A stretch of 64,000 nt of DNA from Ceriagrion tenellum (Eukaryota > Arthropoda > Insecta > Odonata > Coenagrionidae): the NCBI GenBank assembly GCA_963169105.1, contig OY720636.1:150842500-150906499 (forward strand), read 5' to 3'. Shown here one piece after another: positions 1 through 12,029 of this stretch. A program made the translations under genes and the position numbers. Under the pieces are notes generated by a model. It was given only the letters and a program-made list of their open reading frames with translations, made no database searches and had not been told where the DNA came from. Each line of letters begins with the position of its first letter. The first letter of the stretch is position 1.

Positions 1-1383
1 ATCTTTCCAGCTCTTATTGTTAGAATCTCATTCGAGTTGTACATGGGCTCTACGAACTGCACTGCGCCGCCCATCCTCCCGTATCCTGCCACTGACGCAG
101 TCACTTGTTCTCCAATGCCGTGCCAGGCGGTCAACTTCACGGCGCTCTTCCCCACCTCTCTTAATCCGTCTCCATCTCTTCCCGAATGAAAAATCAATTT
201 TAAGCACAGCTTTGCGTAACTTTAAGAGGAAAGTGTTTGTGGAATTATTTGATGAAAAATAAATAAATTTGGTCGTGGGTGATATGAGTTCATGGTTAGC
301 AGTCAAATGTCATTGACAGACGAAGGGACTAAGTAGTCACCAACGCCTGCTGATTTACAAGCTCCGTGATCATCGAACGTCGACAACATTTACTCTAGTT
401 ACCGTGAGTGGGTGTTCGAACTTGAACCCAGTGTAAATTTCTCTCCAATACACTTCAGGAGTAAGAAGATATACCACATCTGTGACAATAAAGTGGGAGG
501 GTAGGGGTTGATATGAAGGAGTGAAATGGCTAGGAATCACCTTGACATCAATCGAACGTGAAAGAAACATACTGACCGCTTGGGGAGCTTCAATATTTAC
601 CAGCGCTTACTAGTAAGATTTTCTGATTAAATATGTTGAAGAGGGATGCTACTTTTCTTTAGTAAGGCCACATCTCATAAACGTGAACATTTTGGACCTA
701 ACACAAAAAGACAATCCACGAAAAAATAATATACAAAGGAAACTGGCATCCCTCTTTAAAGCTGCTGCTTACAAAGTGATATTGTCGCACAAATGATGAA
801 TGAATGGGATTACAGACAGTTTCAAGTATTCACCTTATTATAGCGGCACCAATAAAAATGGCATGTATTCATCTGGGCAAATACCTTAGTACGGATTGAT
901 AGGGCTGTTAATGATTGTGATCATAACTGCACTTAAAGAGAGAAAGTCTAGAGACGTGTTTGTGTCAGAACAGTAAGCCTTACCGTCTCATGTAATTCTG
1001 ATCCACGAAGGTAAAGGCGTGGAATATATATTGGGTGTAAACCCATTGGGTTCTTGGGAATTCATGGATCGTATATTTTGTGAAATTAATGAAGGATGTG
1101 TGAGTGAAGGTTTATGTACGAATTAAATGATGAGCCGATAGGAGATTGGAGTGGACAGTTCAGAAAAACTAACCTGATTGTTGCTGATGATTGAATTGCT
1201 ATAATATTTCAACAGAATCCTTTGACCCCAAGACTTGTGTGTTTTTCATGGACCGAAACTGAACATATTTAGAATTCATAATCAAGTAAGAGACTAAAAT
1301 TAAAAACTATGGTTTTTAATAGATATGATGTAGTCTTAAGGATAGTATATAAGATGAATTGGAAATCGCCTTTTACATAAGTG
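1..1383. other. No gene seen (window start)
   Basis: I see no recognisable coding sequence, RNA gene or repeat here. The open frames are short (under 95 codons), overlap on opposite strands and have no family signature. The DNA is mildly AT-rich and looks like ordinary intergenic or intronic sequence. Confidence 0.5.
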
Positions 1384-1453
1384 GAGATTCTAACCCAGTA
1401 CTACGTTGAGTACTCTAACGAATAGTACTCTATCCAATTAAGCTACCCAAGCG
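1384..1453 (-). repeat. tRNA-like sequence (tRNA pseudogene or SINE head)
   Basis: Read on the minus strand, the segment has a good RNA polymerase III A box (TAGCTTAATTGG) and, at tRNA spacing, a weaker B box (GGTTAGAATCTC). The text between them resembles D-loop and anticodon-arm sequence. The B box lacks the conserved TCGA core and I could not close a clean acceptor stem, so a working tRNA is unlikely. It is either a decayed tRNA copy or the head of a tRNA-derived SINE. Confidence 0.4.
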
Positions 1454-3040
1454 TCCTCTTCCATTGTGGATTTCATGGGAGCATTACGTTGCGAGGTGAC
1501 CTCACTGGTAATGTGCATATTATGCCGTGGATTACCTACGTGCGAACGCTAAGAGTCACTGTCCACAAGGTAAAGCCTAACGTTTGACACAAAGGTGTTT
1601 ATTTGCACGTATTTAAAGAGCTGCGGAACTGCATATATAATCTTGTATATATGTGACATGCATTCGTGAACCTTATGGACAAGCAGGAGAACTGCCAGAT
1701 CCTGGAGAGTTACTTTACCTTGTTAAAAATAAAACTCTAACTCTTTCTCTGTCGTCTGCCACTCCCGCTTCTCTTGAGACTTTTCACCGAGAGTTGAAGC
1801 CTGTTGCCTTGCAGACGCGATGCGTAGATGCTCCAGGGTTTAGGGCTTTTGCGAAGGAAATGGGAATCATGTTTTGGGACCGATCACACTTTTGGGTCGC
1901 CATTTGCAGCGTTCGGCCACTCCCCTCACCCTCCACCCCCTCCTTTGGTGACGGTCCGGGTTGGATGAGTGGCAGGGGGTGTGTGTGTACTTCTTGTAAT
2001 TCTTACCGCCCGTCAAGGCGAGCCGATCAACGACTCCGTCTATCCATCTTTTGATGGGATAGAATTGCTTTTCTCCAGCCAAGTTTCATTTCCGAGGGGG
2101 AAAACGAAAAACTTTGCCGGCTTTCACTTCCGTCTCCGCCGAGCGATGGCGCCTGTCAACTCGCCGCTCCTTCTTCCATGATGCATGAACCAGAGTCGAG
2201 TCGACAAGATATGGGGGTTTTCGGATATAGGGGAGCGGCTGAGTCGGCGGGAGGGCCTGAGAGGACCAGCAGTTAATAACGTGGACGAGAGGTGTTTTGT
2301 CTCAGTGTTGCCGGCTTTCATCGAATGAGAGACCGTGAGAAATGATTATGATAATGCGCTTGGCTCATTTCCCGAAGCGGTTTTGCGTTCGCGATGGTAT
2401 TTTACGTGCCTCAATTCCTCAAGATGGATAATTAAACAGCAGTACGTAGAAATATTTTCAAATGAACATTTTTTACTGCCGAATAATACTAAATAAAAGC
2501 TGTGAGTGACATTTAGAGATTTTTCACTCGTTATTTCTTCGCCCTTATCAATCGCGGAGATCGCTGAGGTACGGGCTTAATTTTCAAATGAACAACATCT
2601 CGCCTAAGAAAGTGGAATAATTTTCGATTATAAAAATCATGGTATACATCACATGCCTCAGATAAGTCCTAATACTTTTCATATTCGCTTTCGTGATTAC
2701 GATTTTCTGTTTTCCTGTTGATTCTTTGCGGTACATGCACGAAATTTCATTCGTTATATTAAACATGCCGTTGAGTGGTAATAGAATCTCTGAGCATCAC
2801 GGCACAAGTGGTTGCCGTCGCAAGCGAATCGTCCTCGTGATCACCCGCTCCTCATTCTCACTCATTCGCTCTCATTCATCTCCGGCTCCGTCCGCGCGAA
2901 AGGTCGCCACGCTTGCCGTCCTTTCACCGTTCCTCCGTTTCATGAACAACCATTGCGGCCCAAAGAGGAGAGAGAGAGTGGTACAGGACAGGTTCGTGTA
3001 GGATTTCACTTTCTCCCGGCCAATGACTGCCGTGAGTTTT
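1454..3040. other. No gene seen
   Basis: No supported gene. Open frames between 1.65 and 3.26 kb are under 150 codons, overlap on both strands and sit in locally GC-richer DNA (1.9-2.3 and 2.8-3.0 kb) where stop codons are rarer. Confidence 0.45.
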
Positions 3041-3218
3041 TCTCGGGGTTCCGTCCGGGTAAGACTTCAATCTTCTCCAACGCCGACGTTTCGGCGAATA
3101 ACTTATTCATTGTCATCAGGGCCGCGATCTTAACGGTCCTGATGACGACGAATAAGTCATTTATCGAAATGTCGGCGATTGAGAAGATGGAGCCTCTTAC
3201 TGGACGGAAGCCCGAGAT
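3041..3218. repeat. Inverted PLE-type terminal repeat with two hammerhead-like cores
   Basis: Two arms of about 84 bp (3041-3123 and 3135-3218) are imperfect reverse complements around an 11-bp centre. Each arm carries the order CTGATGA, hairpin, GAAA: plus strand 3139-3179, minus strand 3089-3119. The same arrangement flanks the PLE endonuclease remnant near 44.4-44.9 kb, including the shared words CCTGATGAC, GAGAAGATGGAGC and CGTCGGC. Terminal repeats of Penelope-like elements are known to carry hammerhead ribozyme motifs, so I read this as a solo, foldback PLE terminus with no coding part left. One extra base between the core and stem II makes activity doubtful. Confidence 0.55.
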
Positions 3219-4049
3219 AAATTCACAGCAGACTGAAGTTCGTGTCTGTGATTCGTGACATTTTTCCGGAACACAGCGTCAATGGCTGAAAGAATATGCT
3301 TGAGCATTGCAATAATTGTACGCATTAGTTATATCTGCAGCCATTTTCATATCATCCCTCATCTAATATATTTTCTTCTTTATTTCAGGTAATTTTTCAC
3401 GCTTCACTGCGGGCCTGCCTATTTATCTCACCTCATATGTGCTCGTGTAAGTACAGTACTTTATTACCCTTATTATTAATTGAGTGTACCTACTTATGGT
3501 GGTACTGAGAGTGAATTAGTATTTAAAGATATAGTTACCCACTTTTTATTGGCTTAACGGAATCAAAAAGGGCATGAGAACTTAACCGACTCAGCTGTAG
3601 TAATATGTTTAGCGCCTGAGTCTGATTGCTTAAACAAACATAGGGCGAGTTCAGAGGGCTGCACGCGTTTGCTACCTAAATGAACATAACTGAATTGTGA
3701 GTTACTTCAATCTATATTATCAAAAGGCGGCATAAGCAGCAGCTTCAACGTGTAACGGAATTATGGGATCTTCGGTGTCATTGACGTTTGATGAGCTGCA
3801 CTTCAATAGTGAAGTCTGGCCAAAAGGGAGAATCTGAAGTTCGATGGATTGAACTTTTTTCTGGGCAATTTTTAATAATATATGTCAAAAGGCTTACAGG
3901 ACATATGTAATTGGGTGTAGTATCCTGTTTTAGATGTGTATGTGTGTGTACTGTAGTGTGAAGATAAATATAAAAAAGGTAGAAGTCCCAGGAGTCCAAA
4001 AAAGGGCTCTAAAATCGATGCAGAGGTTTCTTTTTTGTTTTTTTTAATT
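3219..4049. other. No gene seen
   Basis: AT-rich unique-looking sequence. I see no coding family, tRNA or clear repeat. Confidence 0.45.
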
Positions 4050-4700
4050 ACTTTGAATCAAGATATTGGTTTGAAATATACATTAACGGATGGTCAAATG
4101 TATGTATAAATTAATTTTTCCGATCAATTTGTTGCACGCTTAGAATTTGTTTGAAAATCTCGGTTATGACGGAAATTTTAATTGCTTTTTTAACCTACTT
4201 GCAGTTCTTCAAGATAAAAGTTTGAAATGTCACTATAGGAGGGGTGAAAGTATATAAAATTAAATTTTGGCAATAGATTTTATAGTACGCTTTATATTTG
4301 CTTAAAATATTCGCAAATTCGTTTCGTTTTTATGCAAATATTCTCATTTTTTTCCAATTTTGACAATAGGGTCTTTCCTTGGCAACCAAAAGAATACCTT
4401 TGAACGGAATATATGCGATCGGGCATGTAATGGCTTATCTGGTCTGTTTGATTTTTGCATTTTTAAAATTATTTGAATCAAATTTATAAGGTTGAATCTT
4501 TTTCTATCCGTTGGCTGAAAGTATGTAGAATTTAGTTCTTGCGATCAATTGTGTTGTACGTTTCGCATTTGCTTAAAAACAACTACATTTTTGAATTTTA
4601 CTCCGTTTTCAACAATGGCATCTTTCCTTGGCAACCTGAAAATATTTTTGATCGGGATATATGCGCCCGGGCATGTTATGGCTTGTCTACATTCTTTATA
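4050..4700. repeat. Degenerate tandem repeat, about three units
   Basis: Three diverged units begin near 4050, 4205 and 4465. Shared words recur in the same order: a TTTGAATCAA-like start, a GATCAATTTGTTG/GATCAATTGTGTTG block, TTTGCTTAAAA, TCTTTCCTTGGCAACC (about 4372 and 4620), GGGCATGTAATGG and GGGCATGTTATGG. Units two and three are about 250 bp apart and unit one is partial. There is no coding signal. It could be a satellite remnant or a mobile element with internal duplication. Confidence 0.5.
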
Positions 4701-7626
4701 AAAATGGAGTGGTGCCTGCATGCTCGTAACTTTTCTCCTGCTGCTTAAATTACTGAACCGCTTAGCCTGAAATTTTGCATGGCACTATCTTGAAACGTTG
4801 CGCTTTGGTGCACGATAGTTATGCATATGAGTATAACACAGTGTAGGCTGGTGTAGTGGTGTGTGTCTGTCAGACCTATTCGACCACAAACGTGTCAAAG
4901 TGATCCCATAAAAACTATACTCAAAGATCACTTTTACCACTTGCACGCTCAATCTCTTTTATAGAACTTAATTGCAATTTAAAATATCGTAAATTCAGCC
5001 GTTAAACATTTGATATAGGGCTAGAAAATTGATCAATTACAATAAAAGATCCTAAGTGCCTAAACGGGGAAATAACTCTTAGTAAAAAAACATTAAGACA
5101 AATAATGGGCAGTTAGATTCCATTTCGTATAGATATTAACTACTATAATTTTGGATCATGTCCCTCCCACTGAGTATTCTAGTTGTCTAATAAATGGAAG
5201 CTCACGCTTCCGTAAATGTTGCACGTGATTCTTAGATAATTGCTTTTTGTTCTTTTATCCTCCAATGATCATCTCCCTTTAGTGCTGTACCTCTTGAAGT
5301 CTTTTGCTTCGGCTTCTTCCATTTATTCCTAACTATTATGTTTATAAACCTCCGTTTTCATGTTTCGGGAGCACAGTAAAATACTGACGCGCAAAAGTTT
5401 TCGTCTTAGATCGGAACTGGAATGTACTAAAGGTCTCGACGTTGTGTAAAAGTGCTCGCCGTTCCACGCTTCTGAGCACTGGAGTGGCGCAAGTTAACTG
5501 GATTCCCACTCATAGGCCGCGCTCTCTACTCGGAGGAAAATAAGATGCAAACGTCTCAAACCTCCTGGGCAAGAAGCCAACGGCACTCATTTCGGTTTCT
5601 CACCCGTTTGGAAGCCTCCTTGTGCCGCACCTGTCGCCCTCCGGAGGACGAAGGCGAGAGTACTGCTAGCAAAGGCGAAAGACGAGGCCAGTGCCACGTT
5701 AACTTGAAAGGGAGCCCGAGGGGGGCGATGATAAAAGCAGCCGAAGGGGCTGGAGGCCGAATCGATGTAGGAAGAGTCCTTCGGGAGGGGAAGCCAAGTG
5801 TTGGTTTTATGTTATCGGCGCATCGTCCTTCAAAGGGGCGAAGGCACCACCACGGGGGGAAGGGTCGGTCGCTAGGGTCGGGATAGGAGAAGGGAACTTG
5901 CACAAACAGCGGGGAAAGCCACCCGCACATTCTCCTCTCGGCCATTTGGTCCCCCTCTTCCCCTCTCGCTCGGTATGCCGTGGAAGTTAACTACTCCCAT
6001 CCCACCCTCTCCCCCGCCCCAGGCGCCATTATTAGAAGCAAAGGTGGCGTTGGCGGAGGCGCCGTTGATTAATTCGATGTGAGAGAGGGAGAACAAGCGG
6101 CGGCGCTATCCTGCGATCATTAGTCAAACGCCTCCGTTACCGGGAAATGTTTACACTCGTGGACCACTCGTAAAAGCCGGCAAACACACTGCGGGAAAGT
6201 CAAATATAACCTCATTAACGGTCGAACCTTAAACTCGGTTCCAATCATGATTATGCATCAGAGGGAGGTTCACTTGTTGCGGAGGCAGGCCCGTAGCTTT
6301 GGTTTGTGCTCTGCTCTCTTGTGTAGTTATATACATTTATCAGCCACCGCAGCCCAAGGGGGACGAATCGCACTTAAGCAAGGCCCTGATCTCTCCCAGC
6401 TCACTGAAAAGGGCCTCGCTCATAAATTTCGCCATCTTACTCAGCAAATGTTTTCGTTTTTTCAATCGACCAGGTTGCTTTCAATTTTTTTTAATTTCCA
6501 CCGGAAGGAGCGATCGATTAGCCACAGGGCCTGCTAGACTACGTGCGCCTCGTGACTGTCCCTGAATATAGTCTCTTCTCCCTCCTTTTAGCGCCTCGTC
6601 GTTATCTCACCCACCAGGCGTCTCTTCCATCGTCGTCCTTAAATACCCTTTTACGATGAATGCAATAACATACTTGAAGAACATAAAGAAACCGTTGTTA
6701 TGAATTTAAACGCCCGTGTATTCCAAATGGCATATCAGCTAATCAAAAAGCTTCTTTCTCTCTATGTAAGGTGACCCAAGGGACATATTCTCTTAACATG
6801 TCCGGCATTCTACATATATGGACATCAAATCTACGCCGCACCTTCAACATTTGCTTGTAACCATTTCAGTTGCGATCACATTTATCGCAAAACTGCAACT
6901 GCTCGCAAGCCAACCAAAACTAGGGAACACCTCTCATTATATCGGTAATTCCTTGCGTTTCTCTCTGAATTTCATTTTTCCATCACTTGCAGCGCTTGAA
7001 TTTCTACCACGGTAGATACTGATTTGCCAAAGTTCTGTTATTTGTCTCGCGGTTGGGTAACGTAACGGTAAAACTGACGAGGTGAGCCGGAGCCATCTTT
7101 TTCGCCATGGTCGGAAGGCACTAACTCTCGTTTTGACACCCACCAGTTCCACTTCTCTCGCATTGGGGAACCTATTAATGCTCTTTACGTTTGCTGTGAA
7201 ACCGCGTCATTTGCATCCACCTATCCTATCGCATGAGTCTCGGACTACCTTTGCAGTGCTTAGCGTGACCCTCACTGTTCTATGACAGACTCAAGGCCTA
7301 GCCTGGACTGAAGGTGCCCGCTCCTCACTCCACATTACTTTGATTCCGATTTAACCGCTGTTTGGCCTTTTCCTCTGCTCCCGCTGTACTTCAGACATTA
7401 AGTGGAGCGTACACCTCTTTTATTTATATGAAACGATGTCTCCTTCAGGACATTTATTTGAATATTTTGCTGAAAAATTGCACCCATTCATGTTCCAAGA
7501 GGATTTTCCTACAGCTTGTGGCTGTCGTATAATTTATTATTAACATTGGGGACTTGATATTATTTGGAGGGAATTAGCCATCAAGAGCATATTTGGCAAA
7601 GCAATTATTCCGAAGTATCATATTTA
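4701..7626. other. No gene seen; GC-rich patch at 5.54-6.10 kb
   Basis: The 5.54-6.10 kb part is CpG- and purine-rich with long open frames on both strands at once, which is what GC-rich noncoding DNA gives. The remainder is mixed sequence with no family signature. A CpG-rich promoter at 5.5-6.1 kb is possible but no adjacent exon can be recognised. Confidence 0.4.
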
Positions 7627-7930
7627 GGGATCGGGTTGGTGTGGTGGCTAGAGTACTGGCTAATCATACGGGCGGCCAGGGTTCCAATCCCTGAAAGGAG
7701 GTCGTTTTTCAGAGGATACCCGATCTCTACTTGAGTGTCTTGTGGAAGGAACTTCAAGTACAGTACTCCGTCTGTCGGATGTGACGTTAAACCGTGGTCC
7801 CCTTAGCGTGTTTCGTTAAGAGCAGGGTAATGCCGACGCCGGGTTTCTATCCACCCTTCTTCCCTAACCTATCCCTTATAGCGCAAATGACCTTAGCAGT
7901 CGGACATTTCTCCAAAAAATCCAATCCAAG
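7627..7930 (+). mobile_element. tRNA-derived SINE, copy 1
   Basis: About 300-bp SINE of a family with five copies in this window. It begins GGGATCGGGTTGGTGTGG, whose head resembles a tRNA (TTGGTGTGGTGG then TAGAGTACTGG), and has a B box with the expected spacing (GGTTCCAATCC). A conserved body follows with GTCGGATG, ACGTTAA and GTGGTCCCC, and the 3' end is a short CCAAT/ATCCAAT tail. Flanking ATCATATT appears on both sides (7616-7623 and 7932-7939), consistent with a target-site duplication. It has no coding capacity and would depend on a LINE for movement. Confidence 0.85.
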
Positions 7931-10330
7931 AATCATATTCTGCTCAATAGGATGTAAAAGACAGACATTTTGGTCTCAAAAATAAAACTATTTCATTTTT
8001 CTCCTTTAGTCGCAACTCTTGTGATATTAGGACAAAATGTCTGAAACTCTGAGAGAAGGGGAAGGTATCTGATTATCTCAAAGTCACGCTTGATAGAGTA
8101 TATCGTCCATTATTGGATACTGGTTGAAATCGATAATAATGCATGTCCATCACGAAGAAATAACTACTCATTATTGTCGCTTCAGCTTCAAAAACCCCTC
8201 TCTCTATCTTCAGAACGTTTTCAGAATGGACGCACAATCTTATAGCACTCCCCTGTCAAAGGAGTTCAATTAGGTCAACCGGCAGAATAGATTTTTTGTA
8301 GCTTCATGGAGCCGAAATACGTTTCAGTCTCAACTTTCAAATCACTAAATAATTTTGGAATACAAGAACAGTGAAACCAAACTTTTAAATCAAATATTTT
8401 AGGCATTTGTCTAAATGTGCAACAATAACCAATCCCTAAAGCGTTGCTTGCATCATGTAAAAATAGCTCATTTTACTAAGATGTTTCCAATGGAATATTA
8501 TTAAAGTATGAAGCCTCAATTTTTCTTTCATACTGCATTTACTGATTCCTAGCCTTTTTAAAACTCATTTGTGGTATAAATCTATCGATAATGCGGACAA
8601 TTCATGTTACCTTGAATTAGAGGTCAAGTTTTAGATATAGAAAACACCACCTACCAACTTCTTGCTACTAATGCTCATCAAACTTAAAATCTTTGCATGT
8701 CCTTTTGCGCACTAAGGCTTATTCGTTTTTCTTTTCCTACAACCTGCGATATGTATATGAGCTTAGAGGATAAATCAGAGGATTATATTTATTTTAAAGT
8801 CAAGGCCCGTAGGCATGAAAAAATGTATCAATGTAGACGCTGTACTCGCTCGTTGTCTCCAGTATAATTACCGTATTCGGGTGAAATTAAGCGTTCTCCT
8901 ACGTCTTCTGCCACTGGGCGTTAAAAACTGTTTTTTCATCACATTTTATTGTAGTATACTAAGCTTACGGACAATTAATAAATCATCCATGTTTGCGAAC
9001 TTGGGAGATCATCGGTTCATTTTCCATTGCCGTAAAAGATAGCCTGCGAATCCTTTTGCTTTGTTTCGTTCAGGGTACCAAATGTATGCTAGTCCGGGCC
9101 TATCTTCCTTTTCCATGTGATGGCCCACTATTCTAGGCATTATTCCTGCCTACACTAGCCAGTGGTCGTTCGTGTGCGAATCATGTCGTAGCTATTTCGT
9201 TATTGCTCGTTTGGAGCTTCTTTACATTAATATTTAGGCCTATTCAACTGCAAAAAAAACTAGATTCGTGTGCTCAGTGTCTTATTGTATGAATATTTAC
9301 GTTTGCTTTATCAACTAAATTATGCACTATATGAATGTTAGGATTAGTATTTTCTCTTCACTTTATTCTCCAGCCGTTCCCTTAAATCACTATTTGCGTG
9401 TACATGGGAAAAGGGGTGTTAATGGTTGGTTGTTTTGTGTATATTCAAGCAGCTTATGAAACGTCGCGTAAGGATTCTCAAATATTTCGGATGCGTTAGA
9501 AAGAATGACTGCCTGAGCCTCGCGTACAACAAAAGCTATCAGATTCACAGAAGCTTCTTCCTTTCTAGGTGAGAAAGCATTCGATCTAACCGGATAGTAA
9601 TAGCAAAACATTAATTTTGTTGAATCTAGATGACTAATATCTAGCGGGAGCAAAAAGAGAGTCCATCGCATCCTGAATGGTTTTGGATTACTTCTAGAAG
9701 AAAGGAGGAGAAAAAGAGATGGGAGCCGGAAAGCAACCATCAAATCAGTGTATTTAGCCCTCAGCACACTAAGTACGCTCACTTGCTCCAAGGCACCAAA
9801 TCTCTCACACTTCCTCCTCTGGGGCGGGACTTCTGGAATGAAATCGGGCCGCGAGTCTCTCAATTAGCAGAGTGTTTGGCAAAGACAGACACGTCCGTTC
9901 CGTCAAAGCAGTTCTGATGCTTTCTAGCTTTGATCACGGAACACCTTTGGGTCTTTTCCTCCCTCGTAGTCGGGCAGCCGTCGTACTTCAAAGATTAAAC
10001 CTCAATATTCGGCAAACGTAAACGTTGCTTTCCTCAAGCATCTGACTCAAAAATACAGTTTTGCATGTCTTCTGTGAAAGACTTCAGGAAGTTCCAAATA
10101 TAGTTTGTATAAGGAATGATATCAGGTAATAAATCAATATAGATACAAGAAACGAAAAAAATTAATGTGTATGTCATTTTATAAACTTTGCTTCTAGTTA
10201 TTCTGTAACTTCGACTTATTTGTGCAGAAGAATTTTTCTAGAAATATGATTCAATATAAATAAATATATAAGAAGAATAAGTGAATATGTTCTGACGAAA
10301 TTTCCACGAATGTAGCAAACACAATACATA
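7931..10330. other. No gene seen
   Basis: AT-rich sequence without recognisable genes. The longest frame, 157 codons on the minus strand at 9390-9863, shows no motif and no codon or family signature. Its length is within what chance gives in a window of this size. Confidence 0.4.
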
Positions 10331-10393
10331 ACTTTGTCAGAGGGTGACACGAAATACACAACACATAGAATTAAAAAATCACAATTTAAAATA

Positions 10394-10422
10394 TTTCAGT
10401 GGGTCGCCCGCACCTTCATCAG
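10394..10422 (-). ncRNA. Hammerhead-like ribozyme core in PLE 3' region
   Basis: On the minus strand the exact catalytic-core strings CTGATGA (10422-10416) and GAAA (10397-10394) are separated by 18 bases that can form a short stem with GGG/CCC and AG/CT pairing and small bulges. It lies downstream of the GIY-YIG remnant, the place where PLE terminal regions carry hammerheads. Stems I and III are not clear to me, so whether it still cleaves cannot be judged from the sequence alone. Confidence 0.45.
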
Positions 10423-10539
10423 TTATAGAATGAGGTGGAAGGTGGAAAATTTGTACAGGAAGGGTGGTGAGGGGAAGGAGCAGATAGGAGGGGTGGGGAA
10501 TAGGGGGGAGGGAAGGAGCCAGAGACCAATTCGGGAAAA

Positions 10540-10885
10540 AGGAAACAAAGTAGCTAACATTGGGGGAGAATTAATGGATACGGTTGAGGCCAGGTGGACA
10601 GAGAGCGTTAAAAAATCGGATGCAATTTTGCACTGAGGTCTTTAAACTAATTATAGTAGCTAAGGGAGGGAGAGATGCCAAAATGGCTACATTGTAACAG
10701 TCACCAAATTTTGCATTGTGGGAGGCAGCATGTGTGGGGACAGAGAAAGGGAAGTTGTTAGAAGAAGGATTGCAAGAGACACGGTGATTGTTAATTCTAA
10801 TATTGAGGGTGGTACTACAAAGCCCAATGTAAAAGGCTGGACATAGTTTACAAATAAGGATATATATCGTATGAGATATTGTACA
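10540..10885 (-). pseudogene. PLE GIY-YIG endonuclease domain (remnant)
   Basis: A readable frame on the minus strand contains IYILICKLCPAFYIGLCS, which is the GIY-YIG core of PLE endonucleases (Y-L-C-x2-C then FYIG), followed by INNHR and then THAASHNAKFGDCYNV, typical of the histidine-rich middle. It ends FFNALCPPGLNRIH and a stop. In the family this domain nicks target DNA for target-primed reverse transcription. It lies in a different frame from, and downstream of, the reverse transcriptase remnant at 11270-12025, so the ancestral protein has been broken between them. A pyrimidine-rich 3' untranslated stretch and the hammerhead-like core follow. Confidence 0.85.
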
Positions 10886-11269
10886 AGAAGGGGAGGAAAC
10901 AGAAGGAAGATAGAGATTAATGAATTTTTGGGCAGTCGGTCTATAATAAGAATGAAACAGGTTTTGTATCTTGGCCGGTTACAACGACTGGCTGGAACTT
11001 TAGAAATGTTAAAAATTTATGAAGGGAGTTAGTAGCCCTAAATAAAACAGACAGGTTCGGGGGACGTTTTGAGACAACAGAGGGAAATTTAGGGAATGAA
11101 TTAGTAGTGGCAGGATTGCTAGGAAGTATAGGAAATAATTCTTTGAGGTGATGTTTTAGGGACTGTACTCCTGGGAAGCAAGTGGTGCAAATAGAAATAT
11201 TGTTGTACTTTGGACAGGAGGTTGATTTAGGTTGAAACGGTTTTCTAAGAATTTTTATATAAAAGGGAT

Positions 11270-12025
11270 TTATGTGAAACCCCTGCGAAGAAGAGCCTGG
11301 TGTAGATTGGATGGAAAGCGATCAAGGGACTCCGGGTTGTTGAAAATTTGATGACCTCTGATTGAAAGTGAATATGGGAGGGAACGTTTGATATGAGAGG
11401 AATGACAACTGCTGAAGTGAAGGTATTTCTGTTTATTAGTGAGTTTTATATAAACAGAGGGACAGAACTTACGGTTGGATAAAGATACGACGACATCGAG
11501 AAAGGTTATATGGGTGGAAGATATAGTTGAGGTGAAAGATACAGACGAGGAAGCATTGAGAGAGGAAATGAAGGAGTTTAGGGAGTCGATGTCATGTGTC
11601 CAAAGTAGAAAAATATCATCTATGTACCGGAGCCACGGAAGAGGTTTAAAAGGGGCTTGGGAGAGGTAGTTCTCTTCCAGAGGACCGAGAAAAAGATTTG
11701 CATAAGAAGGGATAAATCGACTTCCCATGGCACATTCCTTTGTGTGGAGGTAGTGAAGATCGTTGAAAGAGAAGGCATTGTGGGTAAGAATAAATTCGGA
11801 AAGTTCTAAGAGGAAATCGGTGAGAATTGAGGTCATAAAAAGTGACGTATTTTGTGGAAGTGTGACAGTATTAAAATAATTTAGAAAATGGTGTGTTTCT
11901 TTAAAAAATGAGGGGAGGGCACGTACTTGAGGCTGCAGATAATGATCATTATCTGCAGCCTCAGCCCAATAACATGTAAGTATCGGGTACCTACTTACGA
12001 GTGTATGAAAAAGTGCGCTTGTCAC
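11270..12025 (-). pseudogene. Penelope-like element reverse transcriptase (remnant)
   Basis: This 251-codon frame is the C-terminal half of a PLE reverse transcriptase. About residue 95 starts the AMGSRFIPSYANLFLGPLE block (family AMGSPxSPxxANLF), then the catalytic LRYIDDIFLLW near residue 132, then ITFLDVVVSL near 170 and YLHFSSCHSSHIKRSLPYS near 200, all characteristic. The two catalytic aspartates of YIDD are present. The N-terminal fingers are missing: the frame runs into a perfect palindrome at its start (11929-11962), which looks like a rearranged junction. The endonuclease continues downstream in another frame. With no intact ORF it is a dead copy. Three other fragments of the same family lie at 31.1, 35.0 and 43.4 kb, all on this strand. 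Confidence 0.92.
11929..11962. repeat. Perfect 34-bp palindrome at PLE 5' junction
   Basis: Seventeen bases starting GAGGCTGCAGATAATGA are followed at once by their exact reverse complement. The right-hand half belongs to flanking sequence and the left-hand half to the PLE reading frame, so the palindrome sits exactly where homology to the reverse transcriptase stops. It could extrude as a cruciform. A template switch or an inverted 5' truncation during insertion would explain it. Confidence 0.9.
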
Positions 12026-12029
12026 AAAC

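Noticed and set aside
1384..1453. Functional tRNA gene
   Set aside because: B box lacks the core bases and no acceptor stem closes, so only a tRNA-like remnant is claimed.
9390..9863. 157-codon open frame on the minus strand
   Set aside because: No motif, no splice context and composition like the flanks. A frame of this length is expected a few times by chance in 64 kb on both strands.
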